A DNA stretch of 37,866 bases, taken from contig JACMQV010000299.1 in NCBI GenBank assembly GCA_014376815.1, positions 1 through 37,866 of the forward strand. Direction: 5' to 3'. The position numbers and the translations under genes are program-made. A model generated the notes under the pieces. That model had not been told where the DNA came from, did no database searches, and saw only the letters and a program-made list of their open reading frames with translations. Positions 1 to 10,392 of the stretch are shown here, one piece after another (position 1 is the stretch's first letter; every line of letters begins with the position of its first letter). The stretch comes from Cryobacterium sp. Its GTDB lineage: Bacteria > Actinomycetota > Actinomycetes > Actinomycetales > Microbacteriaceae.

Positions 1-184
1 AAATACAATACATATGCATCGCTCCGCAATGCAATGGCTTGAGGCTCAGCCAGCCGTGCCAAAGCTCCTCCGAAATTGAGGGTTCGATTCGACGCCGTTC
101 ATTTGCGAAACTCACGGAGGAGCGTGCTCAGAAGCGCCCGTTCAGCGTCCGTCTTGCGGGCACCTATTGCCCTAGTCTTGCGCC

Positions 185-418
185 GTGAAGAAATTGCGGC
201 GAGGCACCTATGACCGGTCTGCGGATGCGGCTTACTTCAACATCTCGCCTCGAATAAAAGCTGGGGAGGCTGTTCGGCAGGACGTTCTCGAAATCGACGG
301 CCGCGGCGAAGTCATCCTCGACTTCGATAAAGACGGCAAGCTTCTTGGGGTCGAGATCCTCGGCGCCAAGTCCCTACTGCGCCCGTCCACCCTGAAACAA
401 GCCAAGCGAATCGGCTGA
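185..418 (+). CDS. DUF2283 family small protein (GTG start)
   Basis: 77-aa ORF; RRGTYDRSADAAYFNIS...VLEIDGRGEVILDFDKDGKLLGVEIL is the typical DUF2283 pattern. Confidence 0.75.
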   Translation: MKKLRRGTYDRSADAAYFNISPRIKAGEAVRQDVLEIDGRGEVILDFDKDGKLLGVEILGAKSLLRPSTLKQAKRIG

Positions 419-497
419 CACAGTGGCGTTCCTGTCCTATGGCCGTTCCCTCGGTGAGGGCAAATATGGCTCGACAGTTCACCCTAGGCTGAGGCAA

Positions 498-653
498 ATG
501 CCAGCTCCCAACAAACGACCCAACGCGCTCCAGTTCCTCCTTGTCGGTCTCATCGCCCTGATCCTCGCAACGGCGTTAATCGTCACGAGCGGCGTCCTGG
601 CAACGTGGCTGGATCCCGAGCCAGAGACCAATTCCATGTACCACTTACCGTGA
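498..653 (+). CDS. small single-pass membrane protein, hypothetical
   Basis: MPAPNKRPNALQFLLVGLIALILATALIVTSGVLATWLDPEPE; one clear hydrophobic segment; internal ATG preferred over the 423 start. Confidence 0.4.
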   Translation: MPAPNKRPNALQFLLVGLIALILATALIVTSGVLATWLDPEPETNSMYHLP

Positions 654-887
654 ATGCAATCCGCGCTGCGGGAGCGTCCCATAGGCGGTTGGCGGATTCA
701 ATCCGCAGGGGGTTCCTTGCGAGCAATCTCCTGCGGCAAGTTGTCCCATAACCGAAGTGTCCCAAAACGCATGTGATTCGAGACAGAAGAAGTTACGCGA
801 CACCTGCGCGGCTTTGGGCGTCTACCGCGCGGAGAAGGTTCCCTCGTAGTCTTGCCAAGTTCCAGCGAAAGCTTCCATCGCCCACCA

Positions 888-1226
888 TTAACTTTCTATG
901 GGGGCGTCATGACCCGCGAAGTCCATGACGATGAAGTTGACGACGAAGCCGTCAACCAGCGTCGCGGCGTACTCGGCGGCTCTTTCACGACTGCCGAATC
1001 GGAGGTACGACGCTTCATCAGTCGTGAAGGCCTCGACGCAGTCACTGGTTGCGCTGCATTTGTCTGCGGTGACGTCCTGAGAATTGGTCGTGGAATCTGG
1101 TTCGTACTCAGCATTCACCACCGCCTCGACGGTGAGCGCGCTTTGGTTGTCGATAAGCGCGCACCCTGCCAGAGCAGCTCCGACGAGGAGGAGAGACGGC
1201 ACTGCGAGCAGTGTGCGACAGGACAT
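888..1226 (-). CDS. putative lipoprotein, hypothetical
   Basis: MSCRTLLAVPSLLLVGAALAGCALID: signal peptide plus LAGC lipobox; start could be 1262. Confidence 0.55.
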   Translation of the reverse strand: MSCRTLLAVPSLLLVGAALAGCALIDNQSALTVEAVVNAEYEPDSTTNSQDVTADKCSATSDCVEAFTTDEASYLRFGSRERAAEYAATLVDGFVVNFIVMDFAGHDAPIES

Positions 1227-1426
1227 GCCCTCAGTATGCCGAGCTGCTCGGCTGTGACGCATCCGATCGGTTGTGAGGCAGATAGGTTAGGCGATCTCCT
1301 ATGTCTCGTATCCCATGAGATACAAGACGTTGACTACCCCTCTGACGCAACGCGGAGAACTAGGTCGATGCGCCAAACAGCGATCATAGAACGCCGCCAA
1401 TAAGCGCTAACAGTCACAAGCACCCG

Positions 1427-1522
1427 GTGGCCAATTCAGGAAATCGTCCGAGTTGGGACACGATCCGCCCGGGGAGACCGGCCCGTCGGTTCCTGGGGCG
1501 ATAGATCTCCTGAATTGGCCAC
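1427..1522. repeat. 96-nt palindromic element (perfect 15-bp terminal arms), possible IS-end remnant
   Basis: GTGGCCAATTCAGGA (1427-1441) is the exact reverse complement of TCCTGAATTGGCCAC (1508-1522); extends to 19 bp with one mismatch. Confidence 0.8.
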
Positions 1523-1560
1523 GACAGCACCGCGCCTGCAGGCCGAACCAACAGCGACAA

Positions 1561-2634
1561 CTAGACGTTGAAGCGGAACTCCACGACGTCGCCGTCCTGC
1601 ATCACGTATTCCTTGCCCTCGATGCGGGCCTTGCCCTTGAGGCGGGCGTCGGCGACCGATCCGGCGGCCATCAGGTCATCGAAGGAGAAGATCTCCGCTT
1701 TGATGAAACCCTTCTGGAAGTCGGTGTGGATGACTCCGGCGGCCTGCGGGGCGGTCCAGCCTTTGTGGATCGTCCAGGCGCGGCACTCTTTCGGGCCGGC
1801 CGTGAGGTAGGTCTGCAGGCCGAGGGTGTCAAATCCGATGCGGGCGAGCTGGTCGAGGCCGGTTTCGGCCTGGCCGGTCGACGCCAGCATCTCGGCGGCA
1901 TCCTCTGCGTGGAGCTCACTGAGCTCGGATTCGAGCTTGGCGTCGAGGAACACGGCGTTCGCCGGGGCGACGAGGGCCGCGAGGGTGTCGAGCTTGGCCT
2001 GGTCCTGCAGCACGTCTTCGTCGACGTTGAAGACGTAGATGAAAGGCTTCGCGGTCAGGAGGCCGAGCTCGCGGATGGGTTCGAGGTCGAGCGCGGCCGA
2101 GGACAGCGGTTGGCCGGCATCAAGAATGGCCTGCGCCTTGATGGCGGTCTCGAGCACGAGGGCGGGCAGCTTGCGGCCCTTGACCTCTTTCTCAAACCGC
2201 AGCACCGCCTTTTCGAGGGTCTGCAGGTCGGCGAGGATGAGCTCGGTGTTGATGGTCTCCATGTCGCCGGCGGGGTTGACTTTGCCGTCGACGTGCACGA
2301 CGTCGGGGTCGGCGAATCCGCGGATGACCTGCGCGATGGCATCCGCTTCGCGAATGTTGGCGAGGAACTTGTTGCCGAGACCCTCCCCTTCGCTGGCGCC
2401 ACGCACGATGCCGGCGATGTCGACGAACGACACGGGCGCCGGCAGCAGCGTCTTGCTGCCGTAGATGGTCGCGAGATCGGCGAGGCGGGAATCGGGAAGG
2501 TTCACGATTCCGACGTTCGGCTCGATGGTCGCGAACGGGTAGTTCGCCGCGAGTACGTTGTTTTTGGTCAACGCGTTGAAGAGGGTGGACTTGCCGACAT
2601 TGGGCAGTCCGACGATTGCAATTGTAAGAGCCAC
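1561..2634 (-). CDS. ychF: redox-regulated GTPase/ATPase YchF (GTG start)
   Basis: [42 protein letters not shown]...; C-terminal TGS-like domain; ~357 aa. Confidence 0.95.
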   Translation of the reverse strand: MALTIAIVGLPNVGKSTLFNALTKNNVLAANYPFATIEPNVGIVNLPDSRLADLATIYGSKTLLPAPVSFVDIAGIVRGASEGEGLGNKFLANIREADAIAQVIRGFADPDVVHVDGKVNPAGDMETINTELILADLQTLEKAVLRFEKEVKGRKLPALVLETAIKAQAILDAGQPLSSAALDLEPIRELGLLTAKPFIYVFNVDEDVLQDQAKLDTLAALVAPANAVFLDAKLESELSELHAEDAAEMLASTGQAETGLDQLARIGFDTLGLQTYLTAGPKECRAWTIHKGWTAPQAAGVIHTDFQKGFIKAEIFSFDDLMAAGSVADARLKGKARIEGKEYVMQDGDVVEFRFNV

Positions 2635-2707
2635 GAGAATCCAGTCTACCGTTTCGCACGCGGCGCACTGTCGGCGGGCATGTCGGTGGCCCGTGAGACC
2701 ATGACAC

Positions 2708-3322
2708 GTGCTGAACTTTACCGCTATCGATTTCGAAACCGCCAACTCCTCGAGCGCTTCGGCGTGCTCGGTCGGGCTGGTGAAGGTTCGTGACGGCAAG
2801 GTCGTCGACAAGATCGCCTGGTTCATCCGACCGGCCGCCGGGCACGACGTGTTCCTGGCCTGGAACATCAAGATCCACGGCATCCGGCCGACGGATGTCG
2901 CGGGCGCGGCCACGTGGGCCGAGCAGCTCCCCGACCTGGTCGCCTTCGCCGGCGGGGACCACCTCGTCGCCCACAACGCCGGCTTCGACCTGGGAGTGAT
3001 CAAGACTGCCTCCACGGTCGCCGGCCTCACCGTTCCCGACTTCAACTACGTCTGCAGCCTGCAGGTGGCCCGGCGCACCTACCACCTCGACTCCTACCGC
3101 CTGCCGGTCGCGGCGATGGCGGCCGGCTTCGAGGGTTTCGCCCACCACGACGCCCTGGCCGACGCGGAAGCCTGCGCGGCCATCATGGTGCACGCGGCGA
3201 AACGGCACGAGGCCGACACTCTCGAAGACCTGGCCCGCATCACCGGCGTGAAGATCGGTGCGATCGGGCCGGTCGCCACGAAGGAGAAGGCCGCGACGCA
3301 CGGACCGATGGCGCTCAGTTAG
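2708..3322 (+). CDS. 3'-5' exonuclease, DNA polymerase III epsilon-like (DEDD family)
   Basis: FTAIDFETANSS...AHNAGFDLGVI...HHDALADAEACA exonuclease motifs. Confidence 0.85.
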   Translation: MLNFTAIDFETANSSSASACSVGLVKVRDGKVVDKIAWFIRPAAGHDVFLAWNIKIHGIRPTDVAGAATWAEQLPDLVAFAGGDHLVAHNAGFDLGVIKTASTVAGLTVPDFNYVCSLQVARRTYHLDSYRLPVAAMAAGFEGFAHHDALADAEACAAIMVHAAKRHEADTLEDLARITGVKIGAIGPVATKEKAATHGPMALS

Positions 3323-3421
3323 GCGCCTTCCCCGCGTGCCGTCGGCCTTCCCGGCGCCCCTGGCGGAGCTCTTCGATGCTCGGTTCGGGGCCATGTCGGT
3401 GGTCACTGGCAGAGTGGAGTC

Positions 3422-4789
3422 ATGGATTCCTGGTTCGCTCTCCTCCTCGGCATTGTCGTCGGCGCCCTGCTCGGTGCCCTGCTCACGATCGTCGCCGGCC
3501 AACGACGCCGCTCGGCGTCACCGGGCGCGTCACCGGGCGTCGACCCGCCCGTCGACCCGGCCGTGGTCGAGGCCCGGCACCAGGTGGCGCTGGCCGAGCT
3601 GCGCTCCCGCGAGACCGCCATCCAGTCGCTGCTCCGGGAGGAGCTCGCCTCGGTGCACGCCACGACCGACGCCCTGCGCGCGCAGGTCGTCGACGCGGGG
3701 CGGCAGTACCGCGAGCTGATCGAACGACAGCAGGGTGACCGGGACGCGCAGGCCGAACGGCAGAAGCAGGAGAGCAAGGTGCTCCAGGCGCTGGCCCCGG
3801 TCAAGGAGAGCCTGCAGGACATGCAGCAGAAGGTGTCCGAGCTGGAAGCCCAGCGCAGCCTGCAGCACGGCGAGTTGAGCCAGCAGCTGCGTTCCGCCAC
3901 CGAGTCGGAGGAACGCCTGCGCAGCACCGCGGAGTCGCTCGCCTCTGCCCTGCGCGCCAACAACACCCGCGGGGTCTGGGGTGAAACCCAGCTGCGCAGC
4001 GTGGTTGAGGCTGCGGGACTGATCGAACGCGTCGACTTCGACGTGCAGTCGAGCATCAGCTCGGATGCCGGCGCCGGGCGCCCCGACATGGTGGTGCACC
4101 TGCCCGGGGGCAAGAACATCGCCGTCGACGCGAAGGTGCCGTTCACGGCGTTCCTCGAGGCCAGCCAGATCCCGGTCACCGCCACCGGCGCCCTCGGAGC
4201 GCAACGGGCCGTGTACATGAAGGCGCACGTCAAGGCCGTGCGCGACCACATCACCACGCTCGGCAGCAAGGCCTACTGGCAGGGCCTGGAGGCGTCGCCG
4301 GAGATCGTGATCGCGTTCATCCCGAGCGAATCGCTCGTCTCGTCTGCGTTGGAGGCCGACCCGTCGATCATGGAGTTCGCCTTCTCCAAGCGGGTCGCCC
4401 TGGCTTCCCCCGTGACCCTCTGGTCCGTCTTGAAGACCGTGGCGTTCAGCTGGCAGCAGGACGTGCTCACCCACGACGCCAAGGTGCTGTTCGATCTCAG
4501 CCGGGAACTCTACGCCCGCCTGGCCACCACGGCCACCCACATCGAGAAGCTCGGCCGGTCGATCGAGCGCACCGTCAAGGACTACAACGGATTCGTCGGC
4601 TCGATGGAGCGCCAGGTGCTCCCCACGGCCCGCAAGCTCAGCGCGCTGGACGAATCCAAGGTGCTGGCGCCGCTGGCCGGGATCGAAGAGGCGCCGCGCG
4701 AGCTGGCTGCCTGGGAGTTCGTCACGGAGCTCCAGGCCGCCGAACTCCAGGCCGCCGAACTTGAGCCGGTCGCGCCCAGCGCCGGCTGA
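3422..4789 (+). CDS. rmuC: DNA recombination protein RmuC
   Basis: N-terminal TM, coiled coil, then NNTRGVWGETQLRSVVEAAGL...PDMVVHLPGGKNIAVDAKVPF...FIPSE. Confidence 0.92.
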   Translation: MDSWFALLLGIVVGALLGALLTIVAGQRRRSASPGASPGVDPPVDPAVVEARHQVALAELRSRETAIQSLLREELASVHATTDALRAQVVDAGRQYRELIERQQGDRDAQAERQKQESKVLQALAPVKESLQDMQQKVSELEAQRSLQHGELSQQLRSATESEERLRSTAESLASALRANNTRGVWGETQLRSVVEAAGLIERVDFDVQSSISSDAGAGRPDMVVHLPGGKNIAVDAKVPFTAFLEASQIPVTATGALGAQRAVYMKAHVKAVRDHITTLGSKAYWQGLEASPEIVIAFIPSESLVSSALEADPSIMEFAFSKRVALASPVTLWSVLKTVAFSWQQDVLTHDAKVLFDLSRELYARLATTATHIEKLGRSIERTVKDYNGFVGSMERQVLPTARKLSALDESKVLAPLAGIEEAPRELAAWEFVTELQAAELQAAELEPVAPSAG

Positions 4790-4830
4790 GCCCGACCAGG
4801 CACCGGCTGGACACCTGCGCCCTTAACGCC

Positions 4831-4858
4831 GAGAATCGCCGTCGCAGCGGCGATTCTC
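4831..4858. terminator. hairpin terminator candidate after rmuC
   Basis: GAGAATCGCCG-TCGCAG-CGGCGATTCTC, perfect 11-bp stem between convergent genes; no strong U-tract. Confidence 0.6.
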
Positions 4859-4866
4859 AGCGGTTC

Positions 4867-4936
4867 GGTCGACTACAGCCGGTCGTCTACAGCCGGTCGG
4901 CTACAGCCGGTCGACTACTGCCGGTCGACTACAGCC
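4867..4936. repeat. 14-bp tandem repeat, 5 copies (GGTCGACTACAGCC), overlapping glpX stop codon
   Basis: Copies at 4867, 4881, 4895, 4909, 4923; at most one mismatch from the consensus each; glpX TAG is at 4929-4931. Confidence 0.93.
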
Positions 4937-5915
4937 ATTTGGAGGCGAGGTGCTCCGCGATCACGCGACGGGTGGTGCCCGACTTGGCGCGCAGCACGAT
5001 GCTCTCGGTGCGGATGATCGGGCCCTGACGGCGCACGCCGTCGACCAGCCCGCCATCCGTCACGCCGGTCGCGACGAAGAACGTGTTGTCCCCGCTGACC
5101 ATGTCGTCGAGTTCGAGCAGCTTGTCCACGTCGAGCCCGGCCGCGACGGCGCCCGCACGCTCGGCGGCGTCCTTCGGCGCCAGGCGCCCCTGCATGTAGC
5201 CACCGATGGCCTTGAGCGCGCAGGCGGTGGTGATGCCCTCGGGGCTGCCGCCGGTACCGACACACATGTCGATGCGGGTCTCCCAGCGAGCCGCGTTGAT
5301 GCCGCCGGCCACGTCGCCGTCGCTCATCAGCCGGGTGCCGGCTCCGGCGCTGCGAATCTGATCGATCAGTTCGGCGTGCCGGGGACGGTCGAGCACCGCG
5401 ATGATCATCTCGCCGACCGGTTTGCCGGTGGCCCGGGACAGTTCACGAATGTTGTCGCCGATCGGCGCGTCGAGGCTGACGACCCCGCGGCCGGCCCCGC
5501 CGGTGACGATCTTGTCCATGTAGAACACGGATGACGCGTCGAGCATGGTGCCGCGGGAGGAGACCGCGATCACGGAGAGGGCGTTCTGGCGACCGGCGGC
5601 GGTGAGGCTCGTGCCGTCGATCGGGTCGACCGCGATGTCGCAGGCCGGGCCGGTGCCGTTGCCGACGCGCTCACCGTTGAACAGCATGGGGGCTTCGTCT
5701 TTTTCGCCCTCACCGATGACGATGAGGCCGTCGAAGTTGACCGTGCCGAGGAAGACGCGCATGGCGTCGACGGCCGCTTTGTCGGCCGCGTTCTTGTCAC
5801 CGCGCCCGATGAACGGAACGGCACGGATTGCGGCAGCCTCTGTCGCTCGCACCAGCTCCATGGCCAGGTTGCGGTCGGGGTGCGTGAAATTGGGGGCGAT
5901 TTCGGGGCTGTTCAC
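4929..5915 (-). CDS. glpX: fructose-1,6-bisphosphatase class II (GTG start)
   Basis: NLAMELVRATEAAAI...GRGDKNAADKAAVDAMR...VIGEGEKDEAPMLFNGE...DIAVDPIDGT. Confidence 0.93.
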   Translation of the reverse strand: MNSPEIAPNFTHPDRNLAMELVRATEAAAIRAVPFIGRGDKNAADKAAVDAMRVFLGTVNFDGLIVIGEGEKDEAPMLFNGERVGNGTGPACDIAVDPIDGTSLTAAGRQNALSVIAVSSRGTMLDASSVFYMDKIVTGGAGRGVVSLDAPIGDNIRELSRATGKPVGEMIIAVLDRPRHAELIDQIRSAGAGTRLMSDGDVAGGINAARWETRIDMCVGTGGSPEGITTACALKAIGGYMQGRLAPKDAAERAGAVAAGLDVDKLLELDDMVSGDNTFFVATGVTDGGLVDGVRRQGPIIRTESIVLRAKSGTTRRVIAEHLASKWL

Positions 5916-5970
5916 AGATGGTCCTTCCCGGACGAAGAGTGCGGCAGTGGCAAGACCCATCTTTGGGCCG

Positions 5971-5988
5971 GCACCGGTAAACCGGTGC
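5971..5988. promoter_or_regulatory. operator-like palindrome GCACCGGT-AA-ACCGGTGC
   Basis: Perfect 8+2+8 inverted repeat between divergent glpX and fbaA; 2-nt spacer too short for a hairpin loop. Confidence 0.5.
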
Positions 5989-6073
5989 TGCCTCCTTCAG
6001 CCTAGCGCCCGCCCTCCGCGCCCGGCCTCCCCCGCCGCTGGCACGGCCGGGTACCCACCTCGGTAGGATGAGA

Positions 6074-6088
6074 GAACCGAAACGGTTC
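6074..6088. promoter_or_regulatory. operator-like palindrome GAACCG-AAA-CGGTTC
   Basis: Perfect 6+3+6 inverted repeat 18 nt before the fbaA ATG, just downstream of a possible -10 (TAGGAT, 6063-6068). Confidence 0.45.
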
Positions 6089-6106
6089 AATCGAGGAGAC
6101 TCAACA

Positions 6107-7132
<1,026 letters not shown>

Positions 7133-7137
7133 TCGGA

Positions 7138-7704
7138 ATGACGATGGCCGAGAATCCCCCGTCGACTCCCCCGGGAAACCCGCCGGAGGATTCGCGGCCA
7201 CGTCCCCAGTACGGCGAGCTGGCACCCGAAGGCTGGAGTTGGACTCCGACCCCGGATGAGCGCACCCTCGCCACCCCGGCGGCCACTCCGCCCGCCGGCC
7301 CACGGGCCGCGGCCAGGCCCGCCGCGGCGCCCCGCCCGCGGGGAACCGCGCCGGCCTGGGACCGCCCCGTGACCCTGAGCCTGCTCGTCTTCGGGCTTCT
7401 CGCCACGCTCTTCTTCATCGGCGCCCTGAGTGGGATCACCGACGCCTTCAAAATCCTCTACCTGCAGCAGAACCTGGGCACGTACACCCCCGACGACTCG
7501 ATCCCCGGGCTGGTCCTGGGCGGGAGCACCGCCGAGGCCCTGATCTGGCTCGCCGCCGCCGCCGGCTCGGTCCTGCTGCTGGTGCGCGGGAAACGAGCCT
7601 TCTTCCTGCCCCTGATCGGCGCGGTCGTCTCGTTCTCCGTGCTCATGGTCATCGTGAGTGTGGCACTGGCCTCCGATCCGACCCTGCTCAACCTGCAGCC
7701 GTAG
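7138..7704 (+). CDS. DUF6264-like integral membrane protein
   Basis: Pro-rich N-terminus RPRPQYGELAPEGWSW, then several TM segments. Confidence 0.6.
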   Translation: MTMAENPPSTPPGNPPEDSRPRPQYGELAPEGWSWTPTPDERTLATPAATPPAGPRAAARPAAAPRPRGTAPAWDRPVTLSLLVFGLLATLFFIGALSGITDAFKILYLQQNLGTYTPDDSIPGLVLGGSTAEALIWLAAAAGSVLLLVRGKRAFFLPLIGAVVSFSVLMVIVSVALASDPTLLNLQP

Positions 7705-7732
7705 CCCCAGAACCGCAGCCTCAGCCGCTCAG

Positions 7733-7788
7733 TCGCTCAGTCGATGTCGCTCAGTCGATGTCGCTCAGTCGATGTCGCTCAGTCGATG
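7733..7788. repeat. 14-bp perfect tandem repeat, 4 copies (TCGCTCAGTCGATG), overlapping ispH stop codon
   Basis: Copies at 7733, 7747, 7761, 7775; ispH TGA is at 7779-7781 inside the last copy. Confidence 0.95.
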
Positions 7789-8864
7789 TCGGGGCGGCTG
7801 AGCCGCCCGCCGAGGCCGCGGGCATCCGCGTTGCCGGCCAGGTCCTTGCGCAGTTCCTTGGGCAGGGAGAACAACAGGTCCTCCTCCGCCGTCTTGACCT
7901 CCTCGACGTCGCCGTAGCCGGCTTCCGCGAGGTCGGCGAGCACCTCGTGCACGAGCTCGTCGGGCACGGATGCCCCGCTCGTCACCCCGACGGTGACGAC
8001 CCCGTCGAGCCACTCCTGCTTGATCTCGCTGGCGTAGTCGATCCGGTAGGCGGCCCGGGCGCCGTACTCCAGCGCCACCTCGACCAGACGCACCGAGTTG
8101 GACGAGTTCGCGGAACCGACCACGATGACCAGGTCGGAGTCGCGGGCCACCTTCTTGATCGCGACCTGCCGGTTCTGGGTGGCGTAGCAGATGTCGTCAC
8201 TGGGCGGGTCCTGCAGGTTCGGGAACCGGGCGCGCAGGCGCCGCACGGTCTCCATGGTCTCGTCCACGCTGAGCGTGGTCTGGGACAGCCAGACGACCTT
8301 GTCCGGGTCGCGCACCTCGATGGTGTCGGCCGCGTCGGGGCTGCCGACGAGCGTGGTGTGCTCCGGCGCCTCGCCGGCGGTGCCCTCCACCTCTTCGTGG
8401 CCCTCGTGGCCGATCAGGAGGATCTGGAAGTCGTCGCGGGCGAAGCGCACGGCCTCGCGGTGCACCTTGGTGACCAGCGGGCAGGTGGCGTCGATGGCGA
8501 GCAGGCCGCGGTCGGCCGCGGCGTTCACGACGGCCGGCGACACCCCGTGGGCACTGAAAACGATGTGGGAACCGGCGGGCACCTCGTCGACTTCCTCGAC
8601 GAAGATGGCGCCCTTCTTCTCCAGTTCGGAAACCACGTGCACGTTGTGCACGATCTGCTTGCGCACGTACACCGGCGCCCCGTACAGCTCCAGGGCCTTC
8701 TCGACGGCGATCACGGCACGGTCCACGCCGGCGCAGTACCCGCGCGGGGCGGCCAGCAGCACCCGCTTGTGTCCGTGCACCGGGGTATCGTTGAGCCTGT
8801 TGCGTGCGCGGGGAATCCGGGGCATGCCGAGGCCGATCACAGGCGAATCCGTACTGATAGTCAC
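7779..8864 (-). CDS. ispH: 4-hydroxy-3-methylbut-2-enyl diphosphate reductase (GTG start)
   Basis: [27 protein letters not shown]...[12 protein letters not shown]...[11 protein letters not shown]...[11 protein letters not shown]. Confidence 0.95.
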   Translation of the reverse strand: MTISTDSPVIGLGMPRIPRARNRLNDTPVHGHKRVLLAAPRGYCAGVDRAVIAVEKALELYGAPVYVRKQIVHNVHVVSELEKKGAIFVEEVDEVPAGSHIVFSAHGVSPAVVNAAADRGLLAIDATCPLVTKVHREAVRFARDDFQILLIGHEGHEEVEGTAGEAPEHTTLVGSPDAADTIEVRDPDKVVWLSQTTLSVDETMETVRRLRARFPNLQDPPSDDICYATQNRQVAIKKVARDSDLVIVVGSANSSNSVRLVEVALEYGARAAYRIDYASEIKQEWLDGVVTVGVTSGASVPDELVHEVLADLAEAGYGDVEEVKTAEEDLLFSLPKELRKDLAGNADARGLGGRLSRPDID

Positions 8865-8915
8865 GCCCTCCAGTCTATGGGTGCCCGACTGCACAGTCCG
8901 TGGGAGGAACGATTG

Positions 8916-10148
8916 ATGACGGATGCACCGCCCACCCTGGATACCCCCTGGCCGGTCGCGCTGCTGGCCAACAAGATCCGCGGCTACATCGACCGGCTCG
9001 GCACCGCGTGGGTGGAGGGGGAGATCACCCAGTGGGGCGCGAGCGGCGGCAACGTCTACGGCAAGCTCAAGGACCTCACCGAAGACGCCACGGTCAGCTT
9101 CACGGTCTGGTCCTCGGTGCGCGCGAAGCTCACCAGCGACTTCAAGCAGGGCGACCGCGTCATCGCCCTCGTCAAGCCCAACTTCTGGGTCAAGGGCGGC
9201 ACCCTCACGATGCAGGTGTTCGAGATGCGCCACGTGGGCCTCGGCGACATGCTGGAACGCCTCGAACGGCTGCGCACCCAGCTGGCCGCGGAGGGCCTCT
9301 TCGACGCGTCCCGCAAGAAGCCGCTGCCGTTCCTGCCCCACTGCATCGGCCTGGTCACCGGTAAGGACTCCGACGCGGAGAAGGACGTCATCCGCAACGC
9401 CCAGCTTCGCTGGCCGGCCGTCAGCTTCCATCTCGCCTACGCGGCCGTGCAGGGCGACCGCATGGTCGGCGAGGTCACGGCGGCCATCCAGAGGCTCGAC
9501 GCCGACCCGGAGGTCGACGTGATCATCGTCGCCCGCGGCGGCGGCGACTTCCAGAACCTGCTCGGCTTCAGCGATGAAAGGCTGGTCCGGGCGGCTGCGG
9601 CCTGCATCACGCCGCTGGTCAGCGCTATCGGGCATGAGGCCGACCGGCCGCTGCTGGACGAGGTCGCCGACCTGCGCGCCTCGACTCCCACGGATGCCGC
9701 CAAGCGGGTGGTCCCCGACGTCTCCGACGAGCTGAACCGGGTGCAGCAGGCTCGTGCCCGCCTCAGCAACCGGCTCACCGGCATCCTCGCGCACGAGGTC
9801 GACCGCATCGGCCAGCTCCGCTCCCGGCCGGTGCTGAGCACCCCCGACTGGCTCATCGAATCCCGGTCGGAAGACCTCACCCGGTTCGTCGCGCGCGGCA
9901 CCGAACTGGTCGCCCGGGCGGTGGAGCGCGCCGGCACCACCATCGTTGACCTGCGGTCCCGGCTGCGCACCCTCTCGCCCCAGGGCACCCTGGACCGCGG
10001 CTACGCCATCGTGCAGCTGCCGGCCGGGCAGATCGTACGCGCGCCCGAGCAGGCGCCGGCCGGCACGAAACTCCTGATCACCCTCGCCGAGGGGAACCTG
10101 GCCGCCACCGCGGACCCGGCCCCGCCCGCCCCTCTCCCGTCGACTTAG
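8916..10148 (+). CDS. xseA: exodeoxyribonuclease VII large subunit
   Basis: [21 protein letters not shown]...[25 protein letters not shown]...[27 protein letters not shown]. Confidence 0.95.
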   Translation: MTDAPPTLDTPWPVALLANKIRGYIDRLGTAWVEGEITQWGASGGNVYGKLKDLTEDATVSFTVWSSVRAKLTSDFKQGDRVIALVKPNFWVKGGTLTMQVFEMRHVGLGDMLERLERLRTQLAAEGLFDASRKKPLPFLPHCIGLVTGKDSDAEKDVIRNAQLRWPAVSFHLAYAAVQGDRMVGEVTAAIQRLDADPEVDVIIVARGGGDFQNLLGFSDERLVRAAAACITPLVSAIGHEADRPLLDEVADLRASTPTDAAKRVVPDVSDELNRVQQARARLSNRLTGILAHEVDRIGQLRSRPVLSTPDWLIESRSEDLTRFVARGTELVARAVERAGTTIVDLRSRLRTLSPQGTLDRGYAIVQLPAGQIVRAPEQAPAGTKLLITLAEGNLAATADPAPPAPLPST

Positions 10149-10149
10149 A

Positions 10150-10392
10150 ATGGAAGCCATGATCCCGGCAGCAGATGACATCACAGCCCTGAGCTACGAA
10201 CAGGCCAGGGACGAACTCGTGCGCGTGGTGAACGCCCTCGAGCAGGGTTCATCGACGCTCGAAGAATCCCTCGCGCTCTGGGAACGCGGTGAGGCCCTCG
10301 CCCGCCGCTGCGAGGAATGGCTGATCGGCGCGAAGGCCAGGCTGGACGCCGCCCGGGCGGGCCAGGTCCCGTCCGCCGCGACCGCCGGATGA
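10150..10392 (+). CDS. xseB: exodeoxyribonuclease VII small subunit
   Basis: [45 protein letters not shown]; directly follows xseA. Confidence 0.92.
   Translation: MEAMIPAADDITALSYEQARDELVRVVNALEQGSSTLEESLALWERGEALARRCEEWLIGAKARLDAARAGQVPSAATAG

Noticed and set aside
64-123. Possible tRNA or structured RNA (GGGTTCGATTC with flanking GCTCCTCCG/CGGAGGAGC)
   Set aside because: TTCGATT is flanked by non-complementary stems, so no T-arm; no anticodon arm. The 9-bp inverted repeat alone is weak. ATTCGACG..TTTGCGAAA resembles family B slightly but not enough to call a copy.
740-775. TGTCCCATAACC / TGTCCCAAAACG direct repeats as IS terminus
   Set aside because: Too short and imperfect; no transposase or partner end clearly present in the window.
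1453-2793. 446-aa plus-strand ORF antisense to ychF
   Set aside because: Typical high-GC antisense ORF; the minus strand encodes an unmistakable YchF.
7758-10148. 796-aa plus-strand ORF and 801-aa minus-strand ORF (7779-10184) over ispH and xseA
   Set aside because: Each is a true gene joined in frame to antisense read-through of its neighbour; real starts are 8916 (xseA) and 8864 (ispH).
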